Origin: Brumimicrobium sp035497735
Lineage (GTDB): Bacteria > Bacteroidota > Bacteroidia > Flavobacteriales_D > Crocinitomicaceae
Assembly (NCBI GenBank): GCA_035497735.1
Contig: DATJCX010000021.1
Span: forward strand, 8,851 to 72,850
Reading direction: 5' to 3'
Length of the DNA stretch: 64,000 nt
In this document: positions 60,088 to 64,000 of the stretch, piece after piece
Layout of the letters: each line of letters begins with the position of its first letter
Numbering within the stretch: position 1 is the stretch's first letter
Translations under genes and position numbers: made by a program
The notes under the pieces: generated by a model
Seen by the model: the letters and a program-made list of their open reading frames with translations, nothing else
Told to the model about the DNA's origin: nothing
Database searches by the model: none

Positions 60088-61538
60088 GCCTTTTTGCTTG
60101 CTAATTTTTCCTTCAATCTGATTTGTTGTGCAATGAGCATAGCTGCTCCTCCAAATACTGGAACTGCTGCTTTATCCGTGTCTAAATAGTTGTTTAGCAA
60201 TCCGTGGAAGAAATAAGTACTTAAGGCCAAGATGACAAATAGCATCAATGTATATAATTGCTGTTCTTCAGGTGAATACTTTTTTAGATTAATTAAAAAG
60301 GTGACTCCGCAGTAAAATAGTGTTGATACAAATATAACCACCGATAAGAAACCAAATATTCCCATTTCTGCAAGCGGACCGAGGTATTCGGAATGGGCAT
60401 TTCCTCCTGTTCCAAAGTTGGTAGAAATAATCGTCAATTTATTTGGGTCTTGGTAGGGCGCATATTCAAAAGCATAGGTATTGGGACCGAAACCAAAAAT
60501 AGGTTTTTCTTTAAACATTTCCCAGGCTGCACTCCAACGGTTTAATCTTTCAAGATTTGAAGCATCTGTAGAAATGTTTGCTGCAGAACTCAAGCGAGCA
60601 TTAAAATCTGTTGTGGTATGTTCGTGCTTATTTTTCGCTAATGCAATTTGTATTTGATCCCAAGAAGCAAAAACAACCGATAACGCTACTACACCAATTG
60701 TTAGTAGGTATTTAAATTTGATTTTATAGCGAATTAAAATCCAAACTCCAGCTGCGAAAACAACACTTAACCATGCGCCTCGGGTATAGCTAAAATAAAG
60801 TGCAATAAGTGTGATGACAAACATTGTTCCCAGTATAAATTGTGCTTGTACATTATGTCTTTTATAGAGAATTAATCCCAATACGAAAAATACATTCATG
60901 GCAACCGCTGCACCGTAAATGGTGTGGTCTTTAAAGATAGGCTCCATCACCCAGTGTCCCTGCTTTTCAGCGAAATCATAACCAGCATGACGAATTAAGG
61001 TGTACAACATAACAATGGTCATTCCAACGGCAAAACTCCAAAGGAATTTTACAATGTTTGATTTCTTAACAAATACCAATGAACCGAGCATGAACATGGG
61101 AATAACAAACCAAAGTTTCATCAGTAAAAACTTAAAAGAAACAATAGGGTTCGTACTTGTTATCGACGTTACAATTATCCAAAAGATATAGAAACCGATA
61201 GCTAATATTATTGGATGGCTCCAAAATTCTTTGTGGATAACGGCAGACTTTATTTCTTTAAGAATAATCAAAACCATTAAGCCAAAAAGTATGGGTTCGG
61301 TCGGAAGGAAAAGTCCTATTTGACCGTGGGTAAACTCTTCGAGGTTAACAGAAAGCGGGGTGAAAAAAGCCACCATTAGGAATGCTGTATAGGTATGGAA
61401 AATGCCGATATAAGCAATCACTAATCCAAGTGGTAAAACTGATAGGTAGTAATTGTTATTAAAAATAAGAAGGCTGTTGATTCCGATAAAAATCAGAACC
61501 AAACTTATAACGCCAAAATCTTTTTTTAATGCTCCCAC
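60084..61538 (-). CDS. O-antigen ligase family protein (Wzy_C)
   Basis: The 484-residue protein has about 10-12 hydrophobic membrane helices. The large periplasmic loop has FGFGPNTYAFEYAPYQDPNK followed by GTGGNAHSEYLGPLAEMGIFG, the NAHSxYLxxLxExG motif of WaaL/Wzy-type ligases and polymerases, with the His and preceding Arg thought to be catalytic. It starts with GTG at 61536-61538, 3 nt after the Wzz gene stop; the family N-terminus with an immediate membrane helix supports this. It joins or polymerises polysaccharide at the periplasmic face. The pair Wzz-Wzy_C stands without nearby glycosyltransferases. Its end overlaps the ferredoxin gene by 4 bp. Confidence 0.88.
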   Translation of the reverse strand: MGALKKDFGVISLVLIFIGINSLLIFNNNYYLSVLPLGLVIAYIGIFHTYTAFLMVAFFTPLSVNLEEFTHGQIGLFLPTEPILFGLMVLIILKEIKSAVIHKEFWSHPIILAIGFYIFWIIVTSITSTNPIVSFKFLLMKLWFVIPMFMLGSLVFVKKSNIVKFLWSFAVGMTIVMLYTLIRHAGYDFAEKQGHWVMEPIFKDHTIYGAAVAMNVFFVLGLILYKRHNVQAQFILGTMFVITLIALYFSYTRGAWLSVVFAAGVWILIRYKIKFKYLLTIGVVALSVVFASWDQIQIALAKNKHEHTTTDFNARLSSAANISTDASNLERLNRWSAAWEMFKEKPIFGFGPNTYAFEYAPYQDPNKLTIISTNFGTGGNAHSEYLGPLAEMGIFGFLSVVIFVSTLFYCGVTFLINLKKYSPEEQQLYTLMLFVILALSTYFFHGLLNNYLDTDKAAVPVFGGAAMLIAQQIRLKEKLASKKA

Positions 61539-61541
61539 GAA

Positions 61542-62531
61542 TTACTCGGCTAACTTAATTTCACGTATTCTATCTCTAATCAATAGTGCGATAAACATGA
61601 ATACAACAGTTGCTATGGTTGAAACCAATACAACAATCGCTCTTTTAGGCTTTGCTTTTTTATCTGCTGCATAACCTTGCTCAACTACAAACTTGTGATT
61701 GATTGTTTCTGTAGCATCAGATTCTGCCTGGTCGTATGAAACTTCCAGTTCTGTCATCTTCTTTGCTCTAAATTCACGCAATTCTACCAAAGCATCATAA
61801 CGAATACCTAATTTTTGGTTGATGTCGATTTGATTTCTAATTATATCTTTGTCAGCTGAAGATTTAGCTTCGTTCAATACCTCGATTAAACTAGCACGTG
61901 CTTTAGAGTCAACAACTCCTAAATTTGATAAACTATCCAATTCATTGTTTAGTCCGTCTAGTTCCGATTTTAGTTGATTTAATTTTCTCTTGTTAATTTC
62001 AAAAGCAGGAACGGTACGCTCCTTAATTAACTCATTCATTAAAGTGTCGATTAGACTAACGATTGTATTGGTGATTTCAGCTGCTCTTTCTGGCTCTCTA
62101 TCTAGAACAGAAATATTGATAGAACCATATCTCGTTCTACGGAAACTGATTCTTTCTTCGTACTTCTTTTTCAGTTTGTAATAATAATTGCTCGCAGTTG
62201 GCTGAATATCGTAAACCTTTCCTAAATCAAATTCTTGAATTACACGGTTACGCATTGGTCCCGATTCTAAGATTTGAATCAATTGCTCTGCGTTCTCTTC
62301 CTCTCCAAAATCCATCGAACCAGCTTTTAAACTTACTTGAGGATTAAAAGAAACTGTACTCGTTGCCGTAGGGAAAACAATAGCATTCGATTCGTAAAGT
62401 ACAGGCAAGAATAGAGAAACAACTACAGAAATAACTCCTGCAATAACTCCAGTTAGAATTAATGCTTTTCTGTTTTTAAAAGTAAACACTAATAGTTCGT
62501 TAGTGTTGTGATCAGAATTTGATTTTCTCAT
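61542..62531 (-). CDS. Wzz-family polysaccharide chain-length determinant protein
   Basis: The 329-residue protein has membrane helices at about 24-44 and about 297-317 bracketing a long periplasmic coiled-coil domain, the topology of polysaccharide co-polymerases. The segment after the first helix (LPVLYESNAIVFPTATSTVSF) and the EISFRRTRYGSINISVLDREPERAAEITNTIV stretch match the family. No cytoplasmic kinase domain is fused, so it is PCP1-like. It precedes the O-antigen ligase gene by 3 nt; together they set and build the length of a surface glycan. It lies 44 bp after the S46 peptidase gene on the same strand. Confidence 0.9.
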   Translation of the reverse strand: MRKSNSDHNTNELLVFTFKNRKALILTGVIAGVISVVVSLFLPVLYESNAIVFPTATSTVSFNPQVSLKAGSMDFGEEENAEQLIQILESGPMRNRVIQEFDLGKVYDIQPTASNYYYKLKKKYEERISFRRTRYGSINISVLDREPERAAEITNTIVSLIDTLMNELIKERTVPAFEINKRKLNQLKSELDGLNNELDSLSNLGVVDSKARASLIEVLNEAKSSADKDIIRNQIDINQKLGIRYDALVELREFRAKKMTELEVSYDQAESDATETINHKFVVEQGYAADKKAKPKRAIVVLVSTIATVVFMFIALLIRDRIREIKLAE

Positions 62532-62575
62532 TGATTTTTGTTTATGTTCTAAATAACTAATTTGTAGAAATATTA

Positions 62576-64000
62576 TTATTTAACGATAGTCATTTCTTTT
62601 ACGATGTGAGGCGCTTCTCCATAAATGTCAATCATCCAAAGTACATAACGGATGTCAACGGAGATGTTTCTACAACGTGAAGAATCAAACATATAGTCAC
62701 TCATTGTGCTTTCCCAGCTACGGTCAAAGTTTAAACCTACTAATTCTCCTTTCCCATTGATAACTGGTGAACCTGAGTTTCCTCCTGTCGTGTGATTTGA
62801 ACTAGTGAAACAAACCCATAGCTCTCCATCTTGTGCATAATCACCATAGTTTTTCTCTTTGTATAACTCTAACATTCTTGGAAGTAGCTCATAGTCCTCT
62901 TCTCCTGTATTGTATTTTTCTATAACACCATTCATCGTTGTGAAATGAGTGTATTCCATTCCGTCTCTAGGTGTAGAACCTTCTAATTTACCATAAGATA
63001 AGCGAAGTGTACTATTTGCGTCAGCCCAATGTTTTGCATCTGGATACATTTCTAATTTACCTTTTACAAAAGTTTTCATTAACATATCTTTTGCTGTATA
63101 GTAGTTACGTAAATCAAGTAGCATTTCGTTATTGATTACATCTCTCATTTCTTCGAAAAGTTTGTACCCAGGATCTTTTTGCTTTTTCTTTTTAGCGAAC
63201 TTAGAGAAGTTGTTTAGAACTTTCAGGTATCTATTTGCATCTGTTAAAAATGACTTTTTGTAAATCGCTGTTGTAAGTTTATCTATGTTCATTGTTTTTA
63301 ATGAAGCTGGAAGATATTTGTCGTTTAAGACTTTCTTGTAGTATTCACTTTGCAAGAAGAAGACCTCTTGGTCAATAGCAGCGTCATATTTCTCGAAAAA
63401 CGCTTTAGCAGATTTCTTTTCAGCTTCTAATGCTTCTTCGAATTCGCTTTGCTCATCTTTCGCCAAAGCCTCTGTCTTGTTGTAAAGACTAACTAAGTTG
63501 CTGATTTTTCTTGCTCTATCAAATAACTCTGCTCCTGCATAACCATATTCTATATACATGTTGTAAGCAAAGTCAGCATCGTTGTACTTTGAAGATAGAT
63601 CTCTCAACTCTTTTACAACTGAACCGTATTCAGATTTCCAAGCATTTTTTGTATTGGCTAAATCTGAATATGCGTCTTCTTTTGTTACTTTCTTAGTTAC
63701 AGCATCACCGCGTTTTAATCCGTCTATTTGTCCAATCCATTTTTTCCAAGCATTCGCAATTCTAGATTGTTTTGAAGCATACATAATTTCAGTAGCTAAT
63801 GATTTTTTCATCGCCGCATTGATAACTGAAAGAGAAAGGTCTCTCATTTTAATTTGCTCAGGTCTTAATTTATTGATGATGTAATCTAATTCTGTGCTTA
63901 TTGTATGTTGCTCTGTTGCACCAGGGAAACCAAATACCATTGTAAAATCATCTTTTACTCTATCTCTGTTTGCTACTGGCAAATAGTGAATAGGAGTGTA
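62576..64000 (-). CDS. S46-family dipeptidyl peptidase (DPP7/DPP11 type), N-terminus beyond the right edge
   Basis: The frame runs unbroken to the window edge (YTPIHYLPVANRD upstream of the first internal TTG), so the gene is cut; 474 codons are visible. S46 enzymes are periplasmic serine dipeptidyl peptidases that feed dipeptides to the cell. Seen here: DDFTMVFGFPGATEQH, a long helical domain, and the catalytic serine region TTGGNSGSPVINGKG (Ser codon near 62768-62776). After it comes GLNFDRSWESTMSDYMFD; from memory, an Arg in FDR marks the Asp/Glu-specific DPP11 type and a Gly marks DPP7, so I lean to DPP11-like. The catalytic His and Asp would lie outside the window. Confidence 0.9.
   Translation of the reverse strand, partial: YTPIHYLPVANRDRVKDDFTMVFGFPGATEQHTISTELDYIINKLRPEQIKMRDLSLSVINAAMKKSLATEIMYASKQSRIANAWKKWIGQIDGLKRGDAVTKKVTKEDAYSDLANTKNAWKSEYGSVVKELRDLSSKYNDADFAYNMYIEYGYAGAELFDRARKISNLVSLYNKTEALAKDEQSEFEEALEAEKKSAKAFFEKYDAAIDQEVFFLQSEYYKKVLNDKYLPASLKTMNIDKLTTAIYKKSFLTDANRYLKVLNNFSKFAKKKKQKDPGYKLFEEMRDVINNEMLLDLRNYYTAKDMLMKTFVKGKLEMYPDAKHWADANSTLRLSYGKLEGSTPRDGMEYTHFTTMNGVIEKYNTGEEDYELLPRMLELYKEKNYGDYAQDGELWVCFTSSNHTTGGNSGSPVINGKGELVGLNFDRSWESTMSDYMFDSSRCRNISVDIRYVLWMIDIYGEAPHIVKEMTIVK

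Noticed and set aside
63980..63982. TTG as the start of the S46 gene
   Set aside because: The frame stays open upstream to the window edge with family-like sequence, so the gene is cut, not started here.

Overview
The window is a compact, AT-rich chromosomal segment of a member of the Bacteroidota, most likely Flavobacteriales. Evidence seen in the sequence: three proteins end in the type IX secretion (T9SS) gliding-motility-type C-terminal domain; there is a PorP/SprF-family gene, a TonB-type receptor with a GLPGLI partner, a primary sigma factor without region 1.1, and many upstream regions carry the Bacteroidota -7 element TAnnTTTG. Placement near Crocinitomicaceae (Fluviicola-like) is an inference from gene style only. 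There is no phage, transposase, CRISPR array or rRNA.

Layout. 1-13.2 kb, mostly minus strand: SDR oxidoreductase (cut by the left edge), a nadC operon with a PaaI-like thioesterase, a lipoprotein, a beta-barrel/thrombospondin-3/OmpA fusion, an unknown 724-aa anchored protein, rnhB, a thioredoxin-fold/six-hairpin protein, a LEA14-like lipoprotein and an M20 dipeptidase. 13.4-26.5 kb: two large secreted T9SS cargo proteins, an orphan histidine kinase, purF, kbl and a histidine kinase/response regulator pair. 26.5-36.5 kb, housekeeping: tRNA-Arg(TCG), trxA, a membrane-anchored MutS-like ATPase, rplS, dnaX, the primary sigma factor, dapD, meaB, and an rsgA-dtd-mazG-like operon. 36.7-49 kb: TonB receptor/GLPGLI pair, folE, a FemAB-like acyltransferase, hutU, an AhpD-like protein, lplA, ctlX and an M3 metallopeptidase. 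49-56.8 kb: a T9SS surface module made of a 1470-aa repeat adhesin, PorP/SprF and an OmpA/PD40 protein. 56.8-64 kb: a VWA-domain protein, a U32 protein with a coupled ferredoxin, an O-antigen ligase/Wzz pair, and an S46 dipeptidyl peptidase cut by the right edge.

Main observations. (1) dnaX is split at a run of ten A residues: the zero frame stops at once, giving a gamma-length protein, while the -1 frame stays open for about 210 codons and encodes the tau-type C-terminus. This is a candidate programmed frameshift or transcriptional slippage site. (2) The T9SS surface module is flanked by direct repeats of 94 bp with one mismatch (49004-49097 and 56739-56832). Each contains a two-way terminator and the last codons of the VWA gene, so the 7.7-kb module looks like an inserted and potentially excisable cassette. 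(3) The adhesin in that cassette carries eight tandem Ig-like repeats of about 76 aa. (4) The tRNA-Arg has U19 and A56 where G19 and C56 are almost invariant, a matched change. (5) At four genes the -7 element ends only 4-5 nt before the start codon, suggesting leaderless or nearly leaderless mRNAs.

How the genes work together. The T9SS genes form a logical set: cargo with B-type sorting domains, an outer-membrane PorP/SprF partner and a peptidoglycan-binding OmpA protein. Periplasmic and extracellular peptidases (M3, S46), the M20 dipeptidase, kbl, hutU and ctlX fit a heterotroph living on peptides and amino acids.
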